A DNA stretch of 64,000 nucleotides from Lasiosphaeria ovina (Eukaryota; Ascomycota; Sordariomycetes; Sordariales; Lasiosphaeriaceae): contig JAULSN010000003.1 of NCBI GenBank assembly GCA_033439765.1, forward strand, positions 1,860,001 through 1,924,000, in the 5' to 3' direction. Positions 12,006 to 22,533 of the stretch are shown here, piece by piece. Made by a program: the position numbers and the translations under genes. Position 1 is the first letter of the stretch; the number at the start of each line of letters is the position of its first letter. Under the pieces are notes generated by a model. The model did not search any database and was not told the DNA's origin. It saw only the letters and a program-made list of their open reading frames with translations.

Positions 12006-13145
12006 AGGTAGGTAATTATTGCAAGTGACCTAATTAGGTGGATGCATGCAATAAAGATAATGGATGCGTGATAGTTCTACGCCATATACTGTTGCTCCCT
12101 GAGCTAAGGAATTGCAATTACGCCCTCTGAAAGTGAGAGAAGCGAGATAAGCGCAGCGGCGCGAGATTGGGAACAACGCCCGGCCCGTCGCATGCGAGCG
12201 CTGTCCAAATCACCAGCATCAATCTCAGAAGCCGAAGGCCAGCCATAGGTTTGGGTCGGGCCATAATTGGCAATTATGGCCATTCAATGAACATGCCGAC
12301 AGAAACAAGACATTGATGGAGAGACGAGAGGGAAGAACTGAAAGGAAGGAGGGAAGAAGGCTGAGAAGAAGCCCGAGTTTTGGGCTTTGGCAGGCGTGTT
12401 TTAGACGCGCACCTGCCGCTGAGGTGCATCCATCCGGTGAGCTCCAGGCACCAACATCCATTGGGCGTTTAAATTCGATCTTGGTTGGATGGAAAGCGGG
12501 TACGTTTTCCGTTTCCCCCCTTTCACAGTTCCAACGGCCTCTGGCATTTCTCAAATGACAACTCATTGCTAATCCCATCCACCTAAATAAATAAATACAA
12601 AATTTTGAACCGAATCCCTTTAACCACCCCATAACCATTCAATATCGCTATGTTCGAGGTGCCAGCTCTTCAACATCCAGGCCTTTACGACGGACGTGGA
12701 CGGCGGCAATGTCGCGTGTCGGAGCTTTCTCCTAAGCGACCTGATGCGCTCTGCAGAGTCGTTGTCATGCTATTTCTGCCAGGTGCTGTTGAGTCAAATG
12801 CGCGAGCGTGACTCCAAGACCGACCGGGGTGTCACTTAGCGTCGCATTTGTCTCGACGCGTTACGTTCTGACGAGCAAGGCAGTCGGACTAACTTCGGCC
12901 GCTAGCTATTACATATATCAAAGCTTCTTGGGCAGGCTACGGTTCTGGCATTCTTAATAGATTTGGCCCCGACAATATCGCTGCTACATATGTCGTTGAC
13001 TTCCATGCCGTCGTGGACCCTGGTGAGTACCTACCTACCTACCTACCTCAGTCATGTCAAGACAGCCCCGGTTGATGTTGCCGTACCTTGTCTTGGAAGC
13101 ATAAATACTATAAATCTTTGGAACAAATTATCCGGCTGCCACCAG
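12006..13145. other. Intergenic; possible first exon and intron of the HET gene at its right end
   Basis: No complete gene is recognised. A short ATG frame at about 12990-13020 ends at a GTGAGT donor followed by a CTAC tetranucleotide run (about 13027-13048). It could be the first exon of the following HET gene, but the joining phase could not be settled. Confidence 0.35.
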
Positions 13146-14572
13146 TGGCGATGTCGCCGGAAGATATCTTCGCAGTGACAGAGGACCTGAAGAAGCATCC
13201 TCCACCATTCGAGAATGGCTAGACGCTTGCAATCCCACGTCTCATTCCGACTATTGGAAGACATTCTCGGGCCGCCGGGACCTTTCACAGCAACCCCCGC
13301 TACCGTTTCGCTGCATTGAAGTGCACCTCGGCGAGGCCAATAGCGATGCTGATGGGGACGTGGTTCCGCGAGTCAACCTCGCCAGGACATTTCAAGCTCA
13401 CGGCGAGTACGTCACTTTGAGTCACCGCTGGGTGCAGCCCATCACGGAAGAGTGTTCGACGATAGGACAGAACCTAGAGCCAGACTGCAAGGCTGAGGCT
13501 TCGAGAATCTGCCGCGCATCTTTGAAGATGCCATCTTGCTCTGCTTCCATCTCAAGATTCGCTATATATGGATCGACGCGCTGTGCATTGTCCAAGACGA
13601 CGACGCCGACTGGAGATCAGAAGCCTTAAAAATGTCACAGTACTACCAGCAGACCCTGTTTACTCTCGCAGCTACGGGGCCCGACGTGCACAACAATGGC
13701 ATCCTGTCGCTTTCGGGGTTCCGTGGCAAGTCGCAGATTGCATCAACCTCGACCTTGGTCCGCCTCCGGTACCGGGAGAGCACAGGGGAACAGCGCGGAT
13801 ACATGTACCTCTACCGGCCATGGGAGGCAGACCTGAAGGACTACTGGTGGAAGCATATCACCAGGGGCGAGTTGCTGGGGCGAGGGTGGGTGTTTCAAGA
13901 GTGGGTATTGAGCCGGCGTATAATCTGCTCCACCCTCCAAGGGTTTATAATGCAGTGCAAATCAGGCGACCCAGCCAACGAGCTAGGATATGTTGTTGGC
14001 GATCTGCCCAGATACCGGCCTAAAGATAGTCCCGAGGACGCGCGAGCTGAGGACTATTCGGTAAACATGGCGAGCCTTACCATATCTGATCGCTCAACCA
14101 CCAGCAATACATACCGGAGCTGGAGCTCTGTCGTCGTGGCCTACTCGGGGCTGAATTTAACCAGGCCCACCCAGGACCGTCTGGTTGCCCTCAACGGAGT
14201 GGCGGACGAGTTTGGCGAGGCGCTGGGCGCCGTGAGCACTTGTTTCAGTTCATCCTCCCGTTACCCGCCGTTGGACCTGTCCGAGACAGAAGCCTACCTC
14301 TGTGGCATATGGCTCGGCAGCATGCCCCAAAGCCTGCTCTGGAAACAGAGCGGGCCTGGGGTCCACGAGCGTATCACCGAAATTCCATCTTGGTCCTGGG
14401 CTTCGATATGCACAGGTGTCAACCACGACCTACATGTCCAGCACGGCGACATCGCCGACTCCTATTCTGTTACTGGCCTGATAATCCCGTCATTCTCCGA
14501 CATTCATCTCGTAGACAGCGATGTTGCTGGGCCGACTGGGGCAGTAGTTCCACTAGCAATAGCAATAGCAAT

Positions 14573-14611
<39 letters not shown>

Positions 14612-14933
14612 CAGCTACACCGACATTGCCGCCCCCAAGACCGTGAGTAGCAGCAGCGCCCCGGCCGGCCAAGCTGCTGCTGCTGCCGTCGCACTCAGTC
14701 GCCCGTCGCCCGTGCTTGTGTACGCGCTGGTAGTCTCGGCAGCCGACGGAAGCGAAAGTGCTATCGGCCTCGGCAACATCGTCTTGTATTATCTTGCGTA
14801 CTATGTCTTGTTCTTATACAGGAGCAGCCTCGTGCGCGACGGCTACGAGCGGATCGGAGTCGGGCGCCTCGTTGGGAAGGAGATTGAAGCTGCTCTCGGA
14901 CAGGCGCATGAGCGGGATATTCGCCTCGTCTGA
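13146..14933 (+). pseudogene. HET-domain gene with one frameshift (possible pseudogene)
   Basis: The forward strand encodes a HET-domain protein of the long type. Upstream frame: STIREWLDAC, LPFRCIEVHLGE, GEYVTLSHRW. Downstream frame: FENLPRIFEDAILL, IRYIWIDALCIVQDD, DW, YYQQTLFTLAATG, ELLGRGWVFQEWVLSRR, then a C-terminal region with EIPSWSWAS, ending at the TGA near 14933. The two frames meet between about 13482 and 13500, where a single-base shift is needed and the downstream frame has a TGA at 13494-13496. No intron with usable borders removes it, so this is either a disabled gene or an assembly error. The C-terminal half carries an AGCAAY repeat coding for alternating Ala-Ile and Ala-Thr. 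The 5' end is incomplete; frame is open from 13114, with a likely acceptor at 13144-13145. Intact relatives trigger cell death on non-self recognition. Confidence 0.75.
14555..14611 (+). repeat. AGCAAT/AGCAAC hexanucleotide tandem repeat
   Basis: About nine to ten tandem six-base units sit inside the HET coding frame and encode an Ala-Ile/Ala-Thr run. The first units have T and later ones C in the last position, suggesting expansion in two phases. Confidence 0.9.
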
Positions 14934-17280
14934 GCATGCCGCCAGACGAGAGGCTCATACAGAGGGTCAAAAGCGCATCACAGCTGGCCATCCCCGAGGC
15001 CTTTGCCTCGGTACCGTTCAAACTTGCATATCAACTAAGACCTTTTCCTTTATGTCGCTAACAAGTTTGCATAGCAATTATTTGCTGAAACTACCCTCTT
15101 TTACATTGCAGTTTCTCCGGTGCCGAGCCAGAGGCTTGTGAATGGGTCAGATGACTGACGGGTGTTCCGTTGGGTGGGCGTTCGACAAATAGTTCCAAGA
15201 GCAATTCCAGTAATGCAGCTACCGATCGGCGGAATCTTTTTATACACTTGGCTCGCTTTTTTCCACTTCCTTGCTCACCCCAAGCCTAGGCCTCGGGGTA
15301 AGCGGGACGTTTCATGGCTGGCTAACGGTCTGGCGGCAGAAATGTCTTGGTGACGTTTCGGTTGGGCGAGGGGCGCTGGAGGGGCCTACTGCCGGCAGCG
15401 CTTGGAACCTAAAAGCGAGGCCAGAGGCACCTGGGCATGTGGGCGGGGAGATGATCGCCCAGCCCGGTCCAACGGCTGCCGTGCAGCAGATCCGTTTCCT
15501 CTCGTCCCAACTTGGAAGGGTGGACGGGACCTTTCGACAACCCGCACCGACCGCACAGGAGACATTTTGCCATCTCCCCAAGAACCCCCTTTACGACGAA
15601 ATTGGCCTTTTATACCGCCCCCAAAGCCTCCGAGCTAACAGAACCCCGACGGCTGACATTGGCAGCCCAACGTCCGATACTGGCCTTGGGGAGCCGCAAA
15701 TGGTTGCCGTTCATATGACTATGTTAGGTAGGTAAGGTAGGCAGTTAAGTGATTCCCGTCAGTTGGAGCGAACCTTTTGTGGCTTGGCCGGCCCTACAGT
15801 ATCGGCCGACTGACGACCAAACCACCCGCCTAGTTCCAAAACCAGTCCGCCAGCGTAGGAGGGCCACCGGTAATCCGATGGTCTCGGGAATGGACAACCT
15901 ATGGTATTTATTAAACGCCATGTCTCGTTTCGCCCGTGTACTTGCTCTCCTACAGCAACCATAACGGGAGATCCCACTACCGCCAAAACAGATCACGAAT
16001 ACTCCGGAGCCGAGAATCTAACCATTCCAAGATGTGCTGTATAATCGGGAAAAGTTTGTGGCGCCGCCACCGCCGCCGCCAAAAACTCCACGACCCAGGT
16101 TGGCGTTCTCCCCTAAACCCTATATTGTACGCAACTGGGCGATTTGGGACATCTGACAGTTTTCGTTCAAAGCCGACCAGGATAGCGACGCAGGATATAA
16201 TTCCGCAGGTTCGAAATTTGTCAATTCTAGTTCGTGATACCCGACCATACCTACCTAACCACCAGAAATGAGCAAGAAGGGGACTGACACAGTCCGCTCA
16301 TTACGTAGCTCTAGCCCAAGTGCAAAACCCCAGAAATCGAGAGATTATACAAGGGGGTTTCGAAGTGGGTAGAGGGTAAGTCTCCCCGTCATTGACCACG
16401 TTACGTTTGACGTCACGGTAATGCCTACGGTTAAAAGTTCCCGTTGCTGACCGCGTGTTTCAATTCACGTCTGGGTCACAGTATTTATGCGCAGCAGGAT
16501 TCGGGTCGTGGCTCCCGCGGTCGTGGTGGTCGCGGAGGCCCACGTCGGGGCAGATAATAGAATGAAATTCATTCCTTTCCACTCTTTGCTTTATTATCTG
16601 CGCCTAACAACACCCCCAAAAATTGACCAATGCAGCCCACAACAACATTGTTTGCCAACCTACTGGATCTTTAAAGACAGTAGACCGCATTAAAACAGAC
16701 AATAAAAACACAGAATCTCCCCTGCTTTGCTATGACCCTCTCGCCCGCCGCCTAACATGATCTCGTGTCGTTCGTTGCGCCCCTCGTGAGATCCCTTTGC
16801 ACGCCCAAAACCAGCCAACCAACCATGCTAGCCCATCAACTAGGCAACTGCCCGCTCGATTCGTAATATGAAAGAGGGAAGAGGAAAATATGCAGTGACA
16901 CCCAATGTAAAACGCCAGATTCGCCGGTCAACCAACCAACCAGCGATGCTTTGGTCTCCGTAAACTCCTTCCATCCAATGCAATGACCCCCCGCTCGAGA
17001 CGGAAAGAATTGCAAAACCGCAGGTGATATGTAAAAGGCCCAAAAATGCAAAAGATAGACAAAGAGAGACAAAGATAGGGGTATCTTTCGTTTGAGCTCT
17101 CCCCTTGTATTCAGGGGGGGGGGGGGGGGGGGGGGGAAGGGAAGCTCAGAGCATGGACAAATCGAAGGAATATATGCAAGTCTGCAACATTATGCCAAAA
17201 CACATCCATAAATCCAAGACGGAGATTGCAGAAGCAAGCAAGTAGATCGAGCCCCGCCAAACAAGACGAATGGAAAGGGC
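14934..17280. other. Intergenic 2.3 kb, no gene recognised
   Basis: Only short open frames without family motifs are present. The stretch contains GTAGG-type repeats near 15726-15742 and a 23-base guanine run at 17114-17136. It lies between two convergent genes, so it should hold both terminators. Confidence 0.5.
17114..17136. repeat. Poly-G homopolymer (23 G)
   Basis: An uninterrupted guanine tract lies downstream of the MARVEL-type gene. It is prone to sequencing length error and could fold as a G-quadruplex. Confidence 0.95.
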
Positions 17281-17916
17281 TCATCTGTCATTGGCAAAGA
17301 CCTGGTACGCCATGATCATGATCCAGAGCAAAAATATGGAGCCAACGAGGCCAAAGGCGAACACGGCCTGCCAGCTCTGGCAGATGCTGCGCTGCTCGAG
17401 CCAGGCGAGCGTGTTGAGGCTCTGGCCGAGGGGGTTCGCGTTGAACACAAACAGGTTGCAGTTTGAGCTGACGGAGCCCGACGGGCCCCACAGCTGCACC
17501 GAGATGACGATGAGCGCGACCAGCCACAGCACGAACAGGATGAAGCCGCCGATCATGACGATGGACGGCAGCAGCCGCCGCTGGAAGATGAGCCACAGCA
17601 GCAGGATAATGAAGCTGACGGCGAGCGCCGCCACGGTGATGAAGTAGGCGAAGTACCTGGAGGACGCAAGGCGGTTAGCAGATGGCTCCCTGGGAGAGAC
17701 AAGAGGATAGCAACGGCCGACTCACCATGGCGTCGGGAGGAGCAGCGCCTGCTGGATCTGGATGAACGCCGCGAACACGCCGATGATGGTGCACGACGCG
17801 ATGAGCATGATGAGCATCCAGACGTTGAGCTGCACGGCCGGCCAGTGGTACTTGTGGACCTTCTCGACGACGCGGCGCTCGTAGACGAGCGACCCGCTGG
17901 TGACGGTGGACGCCAT
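17281..17916 (-). CDS. MARVEL-domain-like four-helix membrane protein
   Basis: Two exons are inferred (17916-17726 and 17656-17281), giving 188 residues with closed phase across a GTGAGT...CAG intron. A short cytosolic N-terminus with a charged ERRVVEKVHKYHWP segment is followed by four hydrophobic helices: WMLIMLIASCTIIGVFAAF, FAYFITVAALAVSFIILLL, IVMIGGFILFVLWLVALIV and AVFAFGLVGSIFLLWIM. A loop between helices 3 and 4 carries two cysteines (SNCN and SICQSW), typical of fungal MARVEL proteins. Such proteins associate with membrane microdomains or vesicle trafficking; the specific role here is unknown. The start is the ATG at 17916, which gives the shortest N-terminus before helix 1 and has no in-frame alternative nearby. 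Confidence 0.75.
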
Positions 17917-19602
17917 TGCGACGAGATTTTGTTTGTTTCTCGTGAACGAGCTACCGGACGATGCGGCGGCCGGGTATCGAGGGCAGGTCGAGAGTTTGTC
18001 TCCTGGAGCTTCTGACGAGACGCGCCTCGGGTCTCAATGTGTTTCGTCGCGACAGTGGGATGTTTGTTTCCGTCCAATTCTTCGTGCGTTCCGTCGCCGA
18101 CTGGCGCTGGAGCCAACTGCGCGCAAACAATGCGACCAGAACTGTCCGGCTCGCTCACGGATGTCGTCTCTTGCGCCCCGCCAAAAGCTGCCGCGATATG
18201 ATCGAAGCAGCCAAGAATCTGTGTACCGCGTCGCCGGGAGATCGGCGCACCGCTAGCAATTGGGCCGCGGTGATCGGTCTTGGATAGAAGTTCGCTTGCT
18301 CGGGATCGTCCGGTCGGTAGAGGGGCGGGCGCTCGTGGGGTCGCGGGAGTGGCTGGGAGGGCGAACAGAACGGGCCAGGGAAGAGCGAATGCGATGTTGG
18401 CCGAATATAACGGTCGCGAGAGGGACGATAGAGGAGGGGAGGGGGATTCGCTAGCGGGCCGCAGCTTGCTTGTTGGGTTTGAGAATGCGAATGGGGAGGG
18501 GGGTGCGTAGGTGACGCCTCTCTGAGGATTTCGCGGCGCGGTTCTATCTGTCTCCCACTCTCACAGGCGCGACAAGCAAAAGGTGGGTTGGGTCTTGGCG
18601 CGCGCGCCCGTTTGCTCGATGCCTGGCAGAGGGATGATGACGGGCACAGCCAGGGGTTTGCGCCGGAATTATCGTCAGGGGAACGAAAGAACCTAACACT
18701 CAGGAACAAACAGGGCAGCCCGTAAGCAGCAAGAAACGCAGCACAGAAGAACTATCTCTAGGTAATGTAGTTCGTTGGGCACGATCAGGTGTTAACGTCA
18801 ACTGGTGGAATTAATTTGAGTTGAACCATCGAATGTCACGTCAGTCAACAATGATTGGGCGGTGCAATGCACGACTGAGTTGTCTCTGGTCCCTGGATTC
18901 ATTTTTGGATGATACTTGGCAGGTTGGGAGTTGGTGGCTGGGCCGCTTGGCGGGGACCTGAGAAGCCGAAGCGCAGGTACTGAAAATGCTGGTGGTCGGT
19001 CGCAGCTGGCGAACACGCCACCTCCAGAGTGCGGCGCCTGACAGCTCCCGCTCCTAAAAGTACATAATCAACCGAGCCGTTACGTGTCTGCTTAGGTCTT
19101 GCCAACGTCAACGTCTGCCACATCAGAACCACAATGAATAATCGAGCCGCACGCTGTCTTTCCATCTTAAGACGTCGGACTATAGCCAGGGCTTACAAGG
19201 CATGGTCAAACGAACAGCAACTGCGCACGGGAATAATGGCCGACTCCAAATACGTTCGCAGCTAGGTCAGCCTAGCCTCGGCCTGAGCGTTCGTCTAATG
19301 ATGAGTTAAGGCAACGTCGTCCAAGTAATAGCTGGCAAACGCAAATATCCAACAAAGAAGGTTGATGTCCAGAGAAGTCAATTGAAGCCGCCTGCCTGCC
19401 CGTCCGCCCGTTCGTCTACCCGCCCGCCGTTTGGTATCCCTAGCAATCGATCTGTCCCGACCGCAGTCTGACCATCCACCCGTCCGTCATGGAGCAGTGC
19501 AGCGCATGCGTGCACCTGCATCTGCCACCTTGCCGCCTGTACGGCTCCCATCATGTCATTAAAAATCTAGGGTCGTCGTTTTTTTTCTCATGCAGGTCTC
19601 CC
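17917..19602. other. Intergenic 1.7 kb
   Basis: The part next to 17916 is the probable promoter and leader of the MARVEL-type gene; the far end (about 19300-19602) is the 3' flank of arginase. Open frames here, such as 18155-18709 on the reverse strand, lack recognisable domains. Confidence 0.5.
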
Positions 19603-20816
19603 TCATAGCAAGCTCTCGCCGAGCGCGCATCGGACAAGCGAGCAACCGGCTCTAACGGTCTCGTGGGCGCCGATGTCGTTGGCGGGGGCCAGGCTGGGGT
19701 TGACCTCGACGAGGTCGACGGCGACGAGGCTGCCAGTCTCGTGTACGCACTCGCAGATGTAGTCGCCCTCGCGCAGCGTGAGGCCGCCGCGGACGGGCGT
19801 GCCCGTCGACGGCGCCCACATGGGGTCGAGCGCGTCGACGTCGAACGACAGGTGGATGGGCGTGTCGGAGCCGATGTGGCCTAGCGCCATCTCCATGACG
19901 CGCCCGATGCCGTGGCGGTCAATGTCGAACATGCTGAAGGCCTTGATGCCGTTCTCGCGCAGGATGCGCTTCTCGGCCGCGTCGACGTCGCGCAGCCCGA
20001 TGTAGACGAGCTTCTTGAGGTTGACAAGGTTGTCGGCGCGCAGCCACCCGAACAGGTCCTCGTCGTCGCCGCGCGCTAACCCCGTCAGGAAGCTGACGGG
20101 CATGCCGTGGATGTTGCCGCTGTCGCTCGTCTCGGGCGTGTTGATGTCAGCGTGCGCGTCCACCCATATGACGGCCATCTCGCGGCTCCCGCCGAAGCGC
20201 TCCCGGATCGCCTTGGCTGTGCCCCCGATGGTGCCGATGGCGATGCTGTGGTCGCCGCCCAGCGTCAGCACCAGCCGCCCCTCCTTGGCGTGCGAGTACA
20301 CCTGGTCGGCGATGCGCCTGGTCACGGCCGACACCGCGCGCGGGTTCTTCATGTTGCGGTGCGGCGCATCGTCCTTGGGCACCAGGTCTGTGTAGAGGTG
20401 CACCGTGTCGTCGCCGTGCAGCTTGTAGCCGAGCTCTTCGCGGAGCTGCGTGAGGAGGCCCGACTCGATCAGGGCAGAGGGAGCCGCGTCAACGCCGGGT
20501 TTGCACTGCACGGAAGCCACAAGGCAAGTCAGCTTCACGGAAGTCGTCGGCGCGAAAGTGCAGGCAAAGATGCGACTCGCGGATGGAGCTGCCCCGTACG
20601 TACCTGGCCGCCCGAGAAGCCCACGGCAACGACGCCGAGTTCCTCGGGGTGGGAGAGGAACTTGGAGTCAACCATTGATGTATGCATGCTGCCGAACTTT
20701 TTGGACCCGTTGCTGCTAGATGTCGACGTTGGCGTGTCTGGGACAGATACAAAACCGGGCGTCTTAGATGGAGGGGCAGCGCTTTCGGCGTGGTCGCTGA
20801 TGCGGGACGGGGCCAT
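19603..20816 (-). CDS. aga: Arginase
   Basis: Two exons (20816-20604 and 20505-19603) give 371 residues. The enzyme hydrolyses L-arginine to ornithine and urea. All metal-binding motifs of the ureohydrolase family are visible: LTLGGDHSIAIGT, VIWVDAHADINTP, SGNIHGMPVS, HLSFDVDALDP and the closing DLVEVNPSL. The predicted N-terminus is about 43 residues longer than the core enzyme and rich in Ser, Thr and Pro; a second in-frame Met (MHTSMVDSKF) lies just before the conserved core. In Neurospora crassa a single arginase locus is known to make long and short forms, and the same arrangement is suggested here. The intron falls after GFSGGQ in the first core strand, with a GTACGT donor. No upstream ATG lies in the roughly 120 bases before 20816. 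The gene looks intact. Confidence 0.96.
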
Positions 20817-22533
20817 AATGTTTGGGGACTTTGAGCTCGGGTTGAGACGGCCTAGCGGGGGAAAGCAGTGCAAGTTCCGTGCTTGCAGGTCTGCAGTTCC
20901 GTTTTCGGACTGGCTGCTATCGTGGAGACTCTAACTTAGTCACTGCCGTGGGGGTTCGAGCGATGCCTAGGCTTTTTATAAAATATTGAATAAAAATTAG
21001 AGCTTCGACACGAGAGTTCGCTTCGGCTGAACAAAGGGATATCGCCGGCATTTGACAGCTGTATGACGGCCGCCGCAAAATGACGCTGCAGCTGTGGAAG
21101 CAAGGGCGGGCTTGTGCCAAGCAAGCTGTGGTGGGGCATTTGCATGCCCTTAGTGACCCCGCATCGCGGCGGATTCAAGGTTGAGCAACTTGGCCGCCGC
21201 TATGTGCCAACACGAGATTGTCTCACCCTCCATCGGCCGAAAAGGTGGGTGGAAAAGCGAGACACCCAGCACAGCACAGCCGCACACGTTCCAACGGTTG
21301 GACCGAGCCGCAAATTTTGACACGGCGAGTTCATAGGCATAGGGACGGACCAATTACGTATTTCCCTCCCTTCGGCGATTGGCAACCCTGTTTTTTTTTT
21401 TTTTTTTGCGCCGGCCATTGCATGCCCCAATGCCAATTCCGGCCCGACTAAGACGTGCATTTTCCTGATTCGTCTTGCCGGTACCGTGCTGGCAAGTTGA
21501 TGACGGCTGAGAAAGCAGACCAAAATCAAGGACGGGGCCGTTGCGATCAGAGCCGGCACGGTGATGAGTGAGTGAGCGAGCGATCGGCTGGACCGGTGAT
21601 GGGACTTCTGGACAGAATGACCGGCAATGCCGCGATCAGCCGGCCTCCTAGGTAGTGGTGTCCTGCCGAGCGCACGTAGCCATCCAACAATCCGCTCCCC
21701 ACCCCCATCACCTGCCGTTAAAGGGTCTGAAGTCCGGCCGTGCCGTCCATCGCACCCATCCATATTACCTCACCGCCGGGATCGCACCTACCTACCTTAC
21801 AATCTACTTTCCGCGCGTTAGGTAAGAGATTGCCGCGGATTTCGTAACGGTTTTGTCTCGCCGCGATCAGCAGGCGCCGCCTCCTCGTCCCAGAGTCCCA
21901 ACGCCCGCCCCACGTGCCCACACGGTCATCACTGCCCGGGCAATGCCGGGTCTTACTTACGTCTTCGAGGCAGAAGCAGTTGGGGCTAAGGAGAACTTGG
22001 CGAGGTGAGGTTGCATGTGCCTCATGCGAAGCCGCTGGGCGCGGATAATTCCGTCGCGATTGACGGCCCCCCTTTTTTGTCCCCCCTTTTTTCCCCGCCC
22101 AGTCCTGAACCCCTGAAAAGGGGACAAAAACAAGTCACTTGGGAGAGTCACTTACACACAGACAAACAACAAGACCATGTGACAGCTTGTTTGGTATTGG
22201 TGATTCGTTCCATTCTTTTGACTGATTGCTACGACAAACAGCCAGTCATCGCAAGAACGCACTTTGACTGTGTTCGCCTGCTCCCTACAATGCCGCCAAA
22301 TGCCGCTGCAGCTGCAAACACCCCCAATACTAACAAAACCCTTGCCTTTGAACGCCGATAAACGCCATTTAACCAGTGCCGGCCCTGGGGCACTCGTCTC
22401 GCCTTGTGTAACGTTCCTGCTCCGGCATCAAAACTCCGTGAAACAAAAAACGAAAGAGAATGTTGAGCCAATAGTTAGGGAGCGTGCCCGAGAAAAGTAG
22501 ACCCGGTTGGTTAGATTCGTCGCGGCACACCTA
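20817..22533. other. Intergenic 1.7 kb
   Basis: This holds the probable arginase promoter (left) and the GT90 3' flank (right). A 17-base T run occurs at 21391-21407, and CTAC-type repeats lie near 21786. No coding sequence is supported. Confidence 0.5.

Noticed and set aside
15271..15735. 154-codon forward frame
   Set aside because: No family features and several overlapping frames of similar length in the same region.
18155..18709. 184-codon reverse frame upstream of the MARVEL-type gene
   Set aside because: Arg/Pro/Ser-rich translation typical of a GC-rich leader read by chance; no domain.
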